Positions 18,061-27,838 are shown, numbered from the stretch's first letter. The stretch is DNA of 64,000 nucleotides from Chitinophaga horti (GCF_022867795.2 NZ_CP107006.1:1736001-1800000); one strand, 5' to 3'. Translations and numbers: made by a program. Notes: generated by a model from the letters alone, not told the origin.

Positions 18061-18086
18061 AAAAGGTTGAAAGAGTTCAACCTTTT
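18061..18086. repeat. Perfect 11-bp inverted repeat in the HTCS upstream region
   Basis: AAAAGGTTGAA (18061-18071) and TTCAACCTTTT (18076-18086) flank a four-base centre, 53 bases upstream of the HTCS ATG. In RNA it would form a stable hairpin in the HTCS leader. In DNA it could be a dimer-binding site. Confidence 0.7.
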
Positions 18087-18227
18087 ATTGCTAAAATTCC
18101 ACGTTATGACATTTTGAGGGTCATAATCTCTTTATAGTCTTTTATAGAAAATATCTAATGATATTAAGTGTTTATTTGACAATACAAAAATAAGAGGGAA
18201 TCCATCGCTGACAAAAAATATCTTTTA

Positions 18228-18246
18228 CCGGGAACGATTGCGTAAA
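18228..18246 (+). promoter_or_regulatory. 19-bp conserved element, predicted LacI operator, copy 1 (pectin methylesterase)
   Basis: CCGGGAACGATTGCGTAAA is identical to the copies at 27839-27857 and 43197-43215. It lies 55 bases before the pectin methylesterase ATG in the gap shared with the HTCS gene. Copies 1 and 2 also share the five preceding bases TTTTA. It is an imperfect dyad around the centre (GCAA and TTCC half-sites on the other strand). Confidence 0.65.
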
Positions 18247-18301
18247 AAAATAATCGCCTTTTTTCTTTAAGGGATAATTTGGGAGGATCAAAATTCCCGT
18301 T

Positions 18302-19270
18302 ATGCACACTGCCCGTCTTTTGCTCCTAAGCCTGGTTTTGCTGATCACATCTTCCATAAAAGCCCAGACCAAGCACGATTTTGTGGTGGCACAGGATGGC
18401 AGCGGAGACTTCACAACGGTACAGGAAGCTATCAATGCCGTGCCGGATTTCAGGAAGAAGCCCACGGTGATCTTCATTAAGAAAGGTACTTATAAAGAGA
18501 AGCTGGTATTAGCTAATGGTAAAAACAACGTTACGTTCATCGGTGAAAGCCTCGAGGGTACCGTGATTACGTACGATGACTGGGCACAACGCAAAAACCG
18601 TTTCGGCGAAGATATTGGTACCAGCGGTTCATCGGGTTTCTTTATCCATGGTAACGATTTTACAGCTTTCAATATAACGTTCAGTAATACGGCCGGCCCG
18701 GTCGGACAGGCGGTGGTGGCAGTGTTCGTAAACGGCGATCACGCGCGGTTTTATAACTGCCGTTTCCTGGGTTTCCAGGACACGTTGTACACTTATGGCC
18801 ATAACAGCCGTCAATATTATAAAGGCTGCTACATCGAGGGTGCAGTAGACTTCATTTTCGGCTCAGCCACCGCTGTATTTGACAGCTGTACGATTTACTG
18901 TCGCCGCGGTGGGTACATTACCGCCGCTTCCACGCCGGATACGAGCCGGTATGGGTACGTATTTCTTCATTGCAACATCACCGGCGATGCGCCCGACGGC
19001 TCGTTTTATCTTGGCCGGCCCTGGCGGCCTTATGCCAAAACGGTATTTATCGGCTGTAACATGCCGGCACTGGTAAAGCCAGAGGGCTGGCACAACTGGG
19101 GCAGTACGGATAAAGAGAAAACAGTCTTTTATGCAGAATATGAAAATAAAGGAGCTGGGGCAGATGCGAAGCGCCGGGTGCCATGGTCGCACCAGTTAAA
19201 AGATGCATCGGATTATACGCTGGAAAAGATATTCGGCGATTGGTGGAAGATCGCCGCGAGTGGAATATAA
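18302..19270 (+). CDS. Pectin methylesterase, carbohydrate esterase family 8
   Basis: Removes methyl groups from homogalacturonan, making pectate that lyases and GH28 can cut. Secreted: a signal peptide of about 20 residues ends at SIKAQ. The 322-residue protein is a full-length single-domain CE8 beta-helix. Signatures are DGSGDFTTVQEAI near residue 30, GPVGQAVV (oxyanion Gln), GFQDTLY (acid/base Asp 160), GAVDFIFG (nucleophile Asp 183) and LGRPWRPYAKTVF (Arg 239, Trp 241). It is transcribed alone, divergent from the HTCS. The upstream 19-bp element is shared with the two pectin operons, so it probably belongs to their LacI regulon although it lies 9-25 kb from them. Confidence 0.95.
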   Translation: MHTARLLLLSLVLLITSSIKAQTKHDFVVAQDGSGDFTTVQEAINAVPDFRKKPTVIFIKKGTYKEKLVLANGKNNVTFIGESLEGTVITYDDWAQRKNRFGEDIGTSGSSGFFIHGNDFTAFNITFSNTAGPVGQAVVAVFVNGDHARFYNCRFLGFQDTLYTYGHNSRQYYKGCYIEGAVDFIFGSATAVFDSCTIYCRRGGYITAASTPDTSRYGYVFLHCNITGDAPDGSFYLGRPWRPYAKTVFIGCNMPALVKPEGWHNWGSTDKEKTVFYAEYENKGAGADAKRRVPWSHQLKDASDYTLEKIFGDWWKIAASGI

Positions 19271-19274
19271 AAAG

Positions 19275-19300
19275 AAGGGCTGCCGGTGATGGCAGCCCTT
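19275..19300 (-). terminator. Convergent terminator between pectin methylesterase and PorP-like gene
   Basis: A perfect 10-bp stem AAGGGCTGCC (19275-19284) and GGCAGCCCTT (19291-19300) has a six-base loop. On the minus strand a CTTTTTATA tail follows, so it best serves the PorP-like gene, but it may stop both genes. Confidence 0.8.
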
Positions 19301-19308
19301 TGACGTAA

Positions 19309-20223
19309 TCAGTAAAGGTCCCTGAAGAGATTTATTGTTATCCCCAGTGTGAAGTTTGAATCGAGGTAGTTGCGTAAACCCGCTGTCTGCGAGGTATACA
19401 TTAGTTGCAAGTTAACGGTTTCTTTCACATTAAAGCCAGCACCCGCCGTAAAATTTTTCGAGGTGTGGTACAGCCCGAACACGTTCAGTGCGTTCTTCAG
19501 GAAAGTGACGTTCGCACCCAGGTCGAACAGGTTGTCGTAATGTCTCACGCCACGGTAGGCCACTTTCGGCTCGATGGAAGTGGCATCGTCGGCCAGGTTA
19601 AACTTGTAGCTGGCAGCGGCGTAGAACGTAGCGCTGTTGGCGATCTGGCGGTTTTCTTCCTTCAGGTAGCCGGCAATGTTCGGCAAAGCCGCCTGTACAT
19701 TCCAGTGCGCATCGGTATACGCCACCCCAAAGTCCCCGTCAAAGTAGTTGTCCCGACGGTTGAACAAACCCAGCGAGGGGTCGTTCGGATCTGCATTTAC
19801 CGCCTTCGTATCCAGGCGGTCATAGCGGAAGCCGGCAGATACGCCGAAGTGAAGTTTCTGTTCGCCGGATGCGGTGAGCGGCAGGTGATAGGCATATGTA
19901 AGCGTCACACGGGAGCGGGAGAGCAGTCCGGCTTTGTCGAGCATCACATTTACGCCGGCACCTACGCGGCGGCCCACGTAATAATCACCGGTAAAGGCCA
20001 TGGTAACGGGTACGCCGGGTGCGTTCTCCAGCTGGCGGCGGTAGCTGCCGTTTAGATGCAGGCCCGAGTCAACGCCCGCAAAGGCGGGGTTACCCAGGTA
20101 TTGGTTCTGGAAATACTGCGATGGCAGCGGGTCTACCTGTGTAGTGGTATGACCAAGTTCCTGGGCGTGGCTGGTGCCGGCTGCGAGCAGCAGCGCGCAA
20201 CCGGCTATGATAATACGTTTCAT
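19309..20223 (-). CDS. PorP/SprF-family type IX secretion outer-membrane protein
   Basis: Outer-membrane beta-barrel that anchors or helps secrete a gliding-type (type B) T9SS substrate. From the ATG at 20223 the protein is about 304 residues, with a signal peptide ending SHAQ. An upstream in-frame start at 20247 would extend the signal and is less likely. The N-terminal segment DPLPSQYFQNQYLGNPAFAGVDSGLHLNGSYRRQ is split here as QYFQNQYLGNPAFAG, the PorP/SprF hallmark. Repeated amphipathic strands follow and the C-terminus ends in an aromatic residue. The gene is 30 bases after the giant adhesin with the type B C-terminal domain, the standard pairing, so this is probably its dedicated partner. 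Confidence 0.9.
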   Translation of the reverse strand: MKRIIIAGCALLLAAGTSHAQELGHTTTQVDPLPSQYFQNQYLGNPAFAGVDSGLHLNGSYRRQLENAPGVPVTMAFTGDYYVGRRVGAGVNVMLDKAGLLSRSRVTLTYAYHLPLTASGEQKLHFGVSAGFRYDRLDTKAVNADPNDPSLGLFNRRDNYFDGDFGVAYTDAHWNVQAALPNIAGYLKEENRQIANSATFYAAASYKFNLADDATSIEPKVAYRGVRHYDNLFDLGANVTFLKNALNVFGLYHTSKNFTAGAGFNVKETVNLQLMYTSQTAGLRNYLDSNFTLGITINLFRDLY

Positions 20224-20253
20224 ACGTTTGTTGTTTTTGAGTGTCATGGATAG

Positions 20254-23200
20254 TTATTTGTCACGAACTACAGTTACGAATCCTTTTACTTTCGGCAGCC
20301 CTGCACCAAAGTCAAGTATGTAATAGTAGGTGCCTTCTTCGAGCGGACGGCCGTTTACGCGGGCATCCCACTCGTTGCGGTAACCTTTCTTCACATAGAT
20401 GAGGCGGCCGGAGCGGTCGAATATCTTCAGTTCATTTCCAGGATAGCTATCGATGTTTTTGATCACGAAGCGGTCGTTGATGCCATCGCCGTTCGGCGTC
20501 ATCAGGTTGGTCGCATCTACTTTATAATCATCGGCAACGGTAACGCTATACTCCGTGCTGGCCGAGCAACCGGCACCATTGAATGCCGTTACGCGGTAAG
20601 TCGCGCTGGCAGACGGACGAATCACCAACTGGGCGTCGTTCTGGCCGGATACGATGTCGGCCGCGTTATCCCACACATAAGATGCGCCACCCGCAGCGGT
20701 GAGTGTCATGTTGATGCCTTTCGATGCCGGGTTCGCAGTACTTGCAGTAATCGTAGGCGCGGCAATGCTGGTTACACCCACATTGAAGCTACGGCTGAAA
20801 GTGTTGATACCACCATTTGCCGTGCCGCCATTGTCGGTGAGCGTTACTGTAACCGTAGCGGAACCGGTAGCACCCGTCACGAACCGTACATGTACACCGC
20901 TGGCATTTACCGTTAAACTGCTGAACAGCGCTGCGTTGTTGGAGCTGACGTCGTATGTAAGGGTTTGCGTCGTTTCCGGGCCGGCAGTGGCGCCGCTGAA
21001 TGCAATTGTATAGGTGTTGTTCGTGGCACAAAGCGACTGATCGGTCAGCGCATCCAGGGTGGGCGCTTCGTTCACATCTCCAACCGTGATGATGAAGTTG
21101 CGGTCAAGCGTAAGGCCCTGGTTGGTCGTTGCCCTTACACGTATGCTGTAGGTGTTCTTCGTTTCGTAGTTAAAGCTGGCAGCAGCCTGCAGTTGGTCGC
21201 CGCTGATGACAAATGCGCTGTTGTCCGCATCGCCGGTGCCGCTTACGAGGCTGTAAGTAAAGGTAATGCCCGTTTCCGTAGTAGTAGCGCTCAGCGATCC
21301 GATGGTGGCATTTACAGCGTTGTTTTCGGCAATGCTGTTATTGCTCAATAACACGTCGGTCGGTGGCTCGGGAACGTTGGTTACGTTGATGGTGATGGAT
21401 TGCGCGGTACTGGTATTGGCGCCGTCTGTCACGGTCAGTGTAATGGTGAAGGACGAGGTGGTTTCGTAATCCAGGTCGGCGGCATCGTTTACAGTAATGG
21501 CGCCGGTTGCTGCGTTGATCACAAAGGCATTGGTACCATTGCCGTTGGCGTCAACGTTAGTGGTGATCGTCCAGGACTGAAGGGTGCCGGTAGATCCTGG
21601 ATCGGTGCCGGCTACGGTACCTACTGTTGTACCCGCGGTGCTGTTTTCAGCAACGGACAATGTTTGTCCGGCTGTAATTACAGGCGTTACTGCGTCTACC
21701 AGTATGCGGGTGGTAGCAGGCAGGGTAAGTGTGGTGGCGGCATCGTTGCCAGCCGCATCGCGTATGGTGCCGCTGTTGGCGGTAATGTTGTTGTTTACAG
21801 CAATCCCGTCACGGTCCAGGTTACCTGTCACCACCGTATAACGGAAAGTGAGCGAAGTGGCCGTGCTGCTAAGCAGGGCGGCCTGGTAGCTGTTGCCGCC
21901 AATGTTAAGGGTGATGAGTGGGTTGCCGGTGACAATTATCGCTTCGTCGTAGCTAACGGTGAAGTCGAGTGTTTCTCCTGCCGTATATATTTTATCCGCC
22001 GGTATGGTAACGGTAGTAATAGCAGGTGTGATGGCATCTACTGTTACGCCGGTGAGACTTGCCACATTGTTCAGTGTCAGTACAGCCGGGTTGGTGGCGA
22101 TGTCGGTAATGTTGCCCGACAGTGCATTCAGCCCGATGCCATCTGTATCCAGTTCTCCTGTCGTTACAGTGTAGCGGAAGGTAAGTGCATTGCTGTTATT
22201 ACCGCCGGTGTACAGTGCCTTTACCGCGCCGCCGCCAATTTGTACTTCCAGTTCAGGAATGCCCGTAACGGTTACTGTTTCATCAAAAGTTGCGATAAAG
22301 TTCAGCGACTGCCCGGTCCTGTAAGTACCATTCGCCGGTACAGATACGGAAGTAATCTTCGGTGAGATTCCGTCTATCACCAGCGCTTTGTTGGCACCGA
22401 GTGATCCCGCAGCGCCAGGGGCCGGGAGGGTTAGTACCGCAGGCAACCCTGCATGGCTGATGGTGCCGGTATTGAGCGTCAGTGCGGTGGCAGACAGGTA
22501 ATCGAGGTCGGCCGAAGCGTCGCCGCTTTGAACGGTATAGTCGAAGGTCATTGTACTGCCGGATACCGAAGTAAAGTTGATGGTGCGGTCAGTAGTGCCG
22601 GTTTCGAGCGTCAGTTGCGGTGTGCCGGTAACGGTTACTGGCAGGTTGAAGGTAACTGTAACAGGGATCACCTCACCTGTTTTGTAGGTACCATTGGCTT
22701 TCGGGCTGCTTACAGCCGTTACTACCGGGTTCACCGCTACTACGTTGATGTTGATAATCCTGGTGTCGGTTAAACCGATGCCGGGGCCGGTATTCCCTTT
22801 GTCGTTGATTAGTATGGTAACCGTTGCCGCGCCATAATAGTTAGCAGTCGGACTAAATGATAGTGAACTGAGGGCGGCGTTTATGTCGGCCATAGTGGCG
22901 TCGAATTGCATGGAGGCAATATCGATGCCCGGACCGCCGGCGATAAATGCCAGGCCTGCAGTATTACTGAGGGTAAGTGTGCCGTTGGTCGCGGACACCG
23001 TAACCAGGGCTGTTGCGGGATTATCCACGTCGGAGGCTGATACCTGGTTGCTGTTAGCGGCATTGAAGTGCAGGGTATTGTTCATATCCACACTTTGCGT
23101 GGATGGCGCGGTTAAACGCGGCGCATCGTTCACCATTGATACTTGTATGGTCGAGGCGGAGTTGGTCACCCGTGCTGCACCACCGCTATTACCATTGTCG

Positions 23201-25965
23201 GTGATAGAAACGGAGAGCGACACATCGTTGACGTCGTTCAGGGCTGTCAGGTACGTTAATCCTTCGGCTGCGATATATGCGTTGATGTCTGCCAGCCTGC
23301 CGCTCAGCGTTAATGTAGTGGTGTTGTGGCCTGTAACGGTAACGCCGGCGCCGCTTGTCCCTCTGAGTGCGCCCCGTGCGGCAGTAAAGGTTACGGTTAC
23401 CATTCCGCTTCCCGCGTCCACATCGCTAAAGGTGAAGGGGCGGAGGGATGTTTGAACGTCTTCTTCAACCGTGTAAAAAACCATGGAAGAAATTGTTGGC
23501 GCATCGTTCACAGGAGTAACGGTGAACGCAATGGTTTTGCTGTCGGTCAAACTGCCGCCGCTACCTGTATTGCCGCCATCATTAATGCTTACCGTAATGC
23601 TAACTGGCCCATTGAAGTCATTCGCCGGCGACCATCTCATCCTGCCGTCTGCTATGAAAGTATTGAGGTTGTTGAAGCTGCCCGTCAATGTCATAGTTGT
23701 GGAAGCGCCTGCGGCTGTTACGCCATTCCCGGGTAGCGCGGTGAATGAGCCGGTCGCTGTACTGAAAGTGACCGTAACGGGAGAGCTGCCTGCATCAACA
23801 TCTGCGAAGCTCAACCCGGCAAACAGGTATTGATTGTCTTCCGGGTGAGACGGATTTACCGGGATGGTCACCACTGGCCCGTCGTTCACCGCGTCAAACG
23901 GGATGGTTAATGTTTTAGTATCTGTCAGCTGACCATTCGTATAATTCGTGCCGCCATCCGATACCTGGATATTGACGTACATGTTGCCGTTCATATTTGC
24001 CGCCGGAGTGTAAAAGATGTTACCGTTGAGGTAACTGTTAACAGCGGCGAGCGGACCGGAAAAAATGAGTTGCTGGGAGGTCGCTGCGATTTGTGTAAGA
24101 GAAGATGGCAGCGCATTTTGGCTGAGTGTGCCGGATGGTGCCACCATTGTTACCGTCACAGAAGGTGCAACGGCATTACCATCTGTGATGCTGATGCCGG
24201 TAAGGGTTAACGATACATCTTCGGTGCCGGTTAGTGTCGTTGGTAAATTAATCACCGGTGGCAGGTTCGTAGTCTGTACCGTGACCGGCAATGTGCTTGA
24301 GGCTGACCGGGCTGGTCCTCCTGCATTGCCATTGTCGTCAACCTCTATAGTAAGTACATTGGACACTACGCTGCTTACTAAAATACGCCCTTGCGTAAAC
24401 ATACTATTGATCGTAGGCAGCGGGCCGCTCAGCGTTACTGTATTCGCCGAAAATGAGACGGATACGCCGGGAAGTGCTGTGCCGGAGAAGTTTGCACCGG
24501 CCATGCGAAGGCTGACGGTGTAGGCAGCTACGGCATCTGCCTCCGCATCATCAAAGCTGATACCGGTTAATGCTGCCGGCAGTTGCCGTGCTATAGTCAC
24601 AGAAGCCGGTGCACCGATTGTCGGCGCGTCGTTAGTCGCGTCGATGGTGACTGCAATGGTCCGTGTTACTGACTTTGCGCCACCATTACCGGTATTCCCA
24701 TTGTCATTTAAGGTTAACGTAATCGTACGTGCTCCATTGTCATTGGCTTTAGGCTGATAGCTGATGGTGCCGGACGCCACCAGGTTGCGAAGATTGATGA
24801 GTGCCCCGTTCAGTACGAGCGTGGAAGTATTATTACCAGCTATGGTAACGCCCGTAAAGAGCGGGCTCGTGAAGGTGCCGTCGCCATCCGCTGATATCGT
24901 CATAGTCAGGTTGCCGCTACCGGCATCTTCATCATCTATGGTCACACCTGACAAACTGTGTGATGCATCTTCCGGCATGAGATAGCTGGTGGAGGTTAGC
25001 GTAATGGTAGGAGCATCATTCGTCCCGGACGTTACTACCACCGACACTGATATCTCCGCTGTTTTTGCACCGCCTGCTCCGGTATGGCCGCCATCATTCG
25101 TAGCAATCCGGATGTTTTCATCGAGTCCGGATAAGTTAGTATACTTAACGGCAGTGCCTGGATTGGCCATAAACGAACGGATATCCGAGTAAGCGCCGGT
25201 CAGCTGCAGGACCGCGGTATTATCACCGCTGACGGATACACTGCCGCTGCCCGTTGCATTAAATCTTCCCCGTGTGGAAGTAAAAGAAACCGTCACCGGT
25301 GAAGCGCCTTCCTCCGGATCATCTGCATTCACGCCGGTGAGGGTATACGCAACGTCTTCGGTTACGGAGATGGGTCCGTACGGATCGATCGTCGGACTAT
25401 CATTCCCGGCATTTACCTGGAGGGTGAGCGGGATATTCACATCGTACAGGCCTGTCTGGTTTGTACTTAGGTAGATGAATTGAACGGTGCGGTCCAGCAC
25501 GGAAGGCTCATCGCTGGTATTGGTGTAAGTAACCGCCCGAAGTATGGAAGAAATGATGGCCGGCGTAGCAGCAGGATAAAGATTGATCAGTATAGGGTTC
25601 GTGCCGTTTATGCTGCCGACAGGCGTACCGCCGTAAGTAATTTCATTGGCTATGCGGCCGATTTGTCCCGCACCAGCGCCGTCGTTCCGGATGCCCAGCA
25701 CATCCTGTGTCGGCTCGTAGTTGGCTGAAAGTTGTATATGCAGCAGGCGGCCCGTTGTATTGGGATCAGTAGTAGTAAACGACGCACCCGGCGCCAGCGA
25801 AAGGATGGCCGGCGTGAGGGTCTGCGATTCATTGTAAACCGCGGTAGGGAAGTTGGAAAATTGCGCCACTGACGGCAAAGCCCATAACAGCGCTATCATC
25901 GTCACCAGGGTCTTCATCCAATTCGTCTTTCTTTTCAGGGACGTGAAAAAGTAAAATTCCTGCAT
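20254..25965 (-). CDS. Giant cadherin-repeat surface adhesin, T9SS substrate with gliding-type C-terminal domain
   Basis: Predicted surface-exposed adhesin exported by type IX secretion. From the ATG at 25965 it has about 1903 residues; a longer frame from 26136 would start inside the antiporter's terminator and is rejected. The start MQEFYFFTSLKRKTNW precedes a signal peptide (MKTLVTMIALLWALPSVAQ). About nine repeats of some 110 residues follow, each with NDAPT(I) and DDG/DNGN(T)G(G) segments. Three further domains begin ITSVSVPANGTYRTGQ or similar, then two cadherin domains (SVAENSTAGTTVGTV, SIAENNAVNATIGSL). The end is NLMTPNGDGINDRFVIKNI and a YPGNELKIFDRSGR-type gliding-associated domain. 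Acidic repeat loops suggest Ca2+ binding. The ligand is unknown. Confidence 0.88.
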   Translation of the reverse strand: MQEFYFFTSLKRKTNWMKTLVTMIALLWALPSVAQFSNFPTAVYNESQTLTPAILSLAPGASFTTTDPNTTGRLLHIQLSANYEPTQDVLGIRNDGAGAGQIGRIANEITYGGTPVGSINGTNPILINLYPAATPAIISSILRAVTYTNTSDEPSVLDRTVQFIYLSTNQTGLYDVNIPLTLQVNAGNDSPTIDPYGPISVTEDVAYTLTGVNADDPEEGASPVTVSFTSTRGRFNATGSGSVSVSGDNTAVLQLTGAYSDIRSFMANPGTAVKYTNLSGLDENIRIATNDGGHTGAGGAKTAEISVSVVVTSGTNDAPTITLTSTSYLMPEDASHSLSGVTIDDEDAGSGNLTMTISADGDGTFTSPLFTGVTIAGNNTSTLVLNGALINLRNLVASGTISYQPKANDNGARTITLTLNDNGNTGNGGAKSVTRTIAVTIDATNDAPTIGAPASVTIARQLPAALTGISFDDAEADAVAAYTVSLRMAGANFSGTALPGVSVSFSANTVTLSGPLPTINSMFTQGRILVSSVVSNVLTIEVDDNGNAGGPARSASSTLPVTVQTTNLPPVINLPTTLTGTEDVSLTLTGISITDGNAVAPSVTVTMVAPSGTLSQNALPSSLTQIAATSQQLIFSGPLAAVNSYLNGNIFYTPAANMNGNMYVNIQVSDGGTNYTNGQLTDTKTLTIPFDAVNDGPVVTIPVNPSHPEDNQYLFAGLSFADVDAGSSPVTVTFSTATGSFTALPGNGVTAAGASTTMTLTGSFNNLNTFIADGRMRWSPANDFNGPVSITVSINDGGNTGSGGSLTDSKTIAFTVTPVNDAPTISSMVFYTVEEDVQTSLRPFTFSDVDAGSGMVTVTFTAARGALRGTSGAGVTVTGHNTTTLTLSGRLADINAYIAAEGLTYLTALNDVNDVSLSVSITDNGNSGGAARVTNSASTIQVSMVNDAPRLTAPSTQSVDMNNTLHFNAANSNQVSASDVDNPATALVTVSATNGTLTLSNTAGLAFIAGGPGIDIASMQFDATMADINAALSSLSFSPTANYYGAATVTILINDKGNTGPGIGLTDTRIININVVAVNPVVTAVSSPKANGTYKTGEVIPVTVTFNLPVTVTGTPQLTLETGTTDRTINFTSVSGSTMTFDYTVQSGDASADLDYLSATALTLNTGTISHAGLPAVLTLPAPGAAGSLGANKALVIDGISPKITSVSVPANGTYRTGQSLNFIATFDETVTVTGIPELEVQIGGGAVKALYTGGNNSNALTFRYTVTTGELDTDGIGLNALSGNITDIATNPAVLTLNNVASLTGVTVDAITPAITTVTIPADKIYTAGETLDFTVSYDEAIIVTGNPLITLNIGGNSYQAALLSSTATSLTFRYTVVTGNLDRDGIAVNNNITANSGTIRDAAGNDAATTLTLPATTRILVDAVTPVITAGQTLSVAENSTAGTTVGTVAGTDPGSTGTLQSWTITTNVDANGNGTNAFVINAATGAITVNDAADLDYETTSSFTITLTVTDGANTSTAQSITINVTNVPEPPTDVLLSNNSIAENNAVNATIGSLSATTTETGITFTYSLVSGTGDADNSAFVISGDQLQAAASFNYETKNTYSIRVRATTNQGLTLDRNFIITVGDVNEAPTLDALTDQSLCATNNTYTIAFSGATAGPETTQTLTYDVSSNNAALFSSLTVNASGVHVRFVTGATGSATVTVTLTDNGGTANGGINTFSRSFNVGVTSIAAPTITASTANPASKGINMTLTAAGGASYVWDNAADIVSGQNDAQLVIRPSASATYRVTAFNGAGCSASTEYSVTVADDYKVDATNLMTPNGDGINDRFVIKNIDSYPGNELKIFDRSGRLIYVKKGYRNEWDARVNGRPLEEGTYYYILDFGAGLPKVKGFVTVVRDK

Positions 25966-26136
25966 TGTATCTCTGTTAGTGTGTGTCTTGTGAAAAAGCA
26001 AACGAAGCCTATGCTTCTCCAGGGAAGCCAGTTTCGGTATAGGGTTTGTCAAGATGGTGGTTAAAATCGGGAAGGTTGGGGGAATTACATCAGGATGAAC
26101 TGGGCGTTGAGATAAATTGCTACATACTAATAACAA

Positions 26137-26158
26137 CGCCCGGTTTTTAAGCCGGGCG
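26137..26158 (-). terminator. Terminator of the Na+/H+ antiporter gene
   Basis: CGCCCGG (26137-26143) and CCGGGCG (26152-26158) form a 7-bp stem with an eight-base loop, followed on the minus strand by TTGTTATT. Confidence 0.6.
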
Positions 26159-26195
26159 CTAAGATAGTTGAATATTTTATATTTCTAATATTTAA

Positions 26196-27773
26196 TTATT
26201 TGCGTAGGCGTGCCTCTTCCAGGTCGAGGTTACTTTCATGCTTCCGGAGCAGTTCATCGTCGTAGTCGTGTTCGTGGCGTAAACGATTTAACTCCTGCCG
26301 GCGTACGTCGATCAGTTCTACCAGTATCTTACGGTATTTGCGGGCGATCGATTTATCAAGTCTTTCCGCATTGTTTTCTATAATGCCGGTAAACCGTTTA
26401 CGCAGTTCCTGTAATGCTGGCGATGTTTCCAGTTCTTCCGCATGATTCGCTTCCAGGTAAGCCAGCGATACCTGCGCCATTTGCAGATTGATGGAAGCTT
26501 CCTGCTCACTTTCCTTCATCCCGCTGTCGCCACCCTCGATGTTCAGCAAACGGATGATCAGTGGAAGACTCAGCCCCTGGAACACCAACGTCACCAGTAT
26601 CACCACGAAAGTGATAAAGAGGATAACGTTACGCTCAGGAAAAGCGACACCCGGATTAATGGTTAACGGGATAGACAAGGCCGACGCCAGTGATACTACG
26701 CCGCGCATGCCCGACCAGGCCACGATGAATACGGATTTGGCAGTGGGCTTCTGTTCCTTCTCGCGAATGCTGCGGCTTAACATGCGGGGCAAAAATGTGG
26801 CCGGGTACACCCATACAATACGAATCACGATAATCAACAGGCTGATCAGCAATCCGTAGTAAATCGCCTCCATCATGGAGTAATCTTCCAGCCCTTCTAC
26901 AATCGCCGGCAGCTGCAAGCCTATCAGGATAAATACTAAACCATTTAACAGGAAGATGGCGGTAGACCAGACGTTGGCCGACTGTATCCGCGAACGGTAG
27001 CTTAAAAAGCTGTGCGAACGGAAAGAGAGGAACAAACCGCCACTTACGACTGCCAGCACACCGGAAAAATGAAATTCCTCCGCCGTTAGGTACATCAGGT
27101 AAGGAGCCATTAATGTAAGCGCCGTATCGATTTGTGGTGTGGTAGGCAGGTAACGATGAAGCAGGTAAAAAATCTGCCCGATGATCAACCCGACTGCAAT
27201 GCCCGCCAGCGATACGAGAAAGAAATCGCCTACAGCTTTTCCGAGGATGAATTGCCCGGACGTAACCGCCGCCAGCGCAAACCGGAACACGATCAGCGAG
27301 GAGGCGTCATTCACCAGGCTTTCGCCCTCCAGGATGGTGGTTACTCTCTTAGGAATGCTCAGCCCTTTCAGTACCGAGGTTGCGGCTACCGCATCGGGAG
27401 GAGAAATAATACCGCCCAGCAGGAAGCCAAGTGCCAGCGTAAAGCCGGGAATGATCGCGTGCGATACGTAGGCTACGATGGTGGACGTGAAGATCACCAG
27501 CCCGAAAGCCAGCAGCCCGATAGGCCTCCGCCATTTCCAAAATTCCTTCCAGGACGTGTACCAGGCCGCCTCATATAATAAAGGAGGCAAAAAGATCATG
27601 AAGATCAGGTTCGGATCGATGTCGATATGTGGAGTGCCCGGAATAAGACTGATACCGAGTCCGGCCAGCACAAGAAAAATGGGGTAGGAGATGCGGAGTT
27701 TCTGCCCGAGCATGACCAGGAGCGAAACAACAAACAGCATCAGGATGATCAGCAAAAGATGCTCATGCAACAT
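26196..27773 (-). CDS. CPA1-family Na+/H+ antiporter (NhaP/YjcE-like)
   Basis: Inner-membrane exchanger of Na+ (or K+) for protons, used in pH and salt homeostasis. The 525-residue protein has about 12 hydrophobic segments. The helix motifs GGIISPPDAVAATSVL and EGESLVNDASSLIVFRFAL (the Asn-Asp pair of CPA1 exchangers) are present. The C-terminal 120 residues are a charged, helical cytoplasmic tail (MKESEQEASINLQMAQVSL...LEEARLRK) probably forming a coiled coil. The gene is alone, followed by a terminator, and divergent from pectin operon A. Its start is 66 bases from the conserved 19-bp element there. No link to pectin use is evident. Confidence 0.93.
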   Translation of the reverse strand: MLHEHLLLIILMLFVVSLLVMLGQKLRISYPIFLVLAGLGISLIPGTPHIDIDPNLIFMIFLPPLLYEAAWYTSWKEFWKWRRPIGLLAFGLVIFTSTIVAYVSHAIIPGFTLALGFLLGGIISPPDAVAATSVLKGLSIPKRVTTILEGESLVNDASSLIVFRFALAAVTSGQFILGKAVGDFFLVSLAGIAVGLIIGQIFYLLHRYLPTTPQIDTALTLMAPYLMYLTAEEFHFSGVLAVVSGGLFLSFRSHSFLSYRSRIQSANVWSTAIFLLNGLVFILIGLQLPAIVEGLEDYSMMEAIYYGLLISLLIIVIRIVWVYPATFLPRMLSRSIREKEQKPTAKSVFIVAWSGMRGVVSLASALSIPLTINPGVAFPERNVILFITFVVILVTLVFQGLSLPLIIRLLNIEGGDSGMKESEQEASINLQMAQVSLAYLEANHAEELETSPALQELRKRFTGIIENNAERLDKSIARKYRKILVELIDVRRQELNRLRHEHDYDDELLRKHESNLDLEEARLRK

Positions 27774-27838
27774 AATCAGAAAGGCATTTTTAATGAGGGG
27801 CGCAATACTCGGCGCGGCCGCAATTTAAGGCTTTTTTA

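Noticed and set aside
21400..22365. 321-residue open frame antisense to the giant adhesin
   Set aside because: Gly/Tyr/Cys-rich shadow of the repeat region; no start signal or homologous motif.
25966..26136. Longer N-terminus for the adhesin from 26136
   Set aside because: The added 57 residues have no signal features and begin within the antiporter terminator hairpin; ATG at 25965 gives a normal signal peptide.
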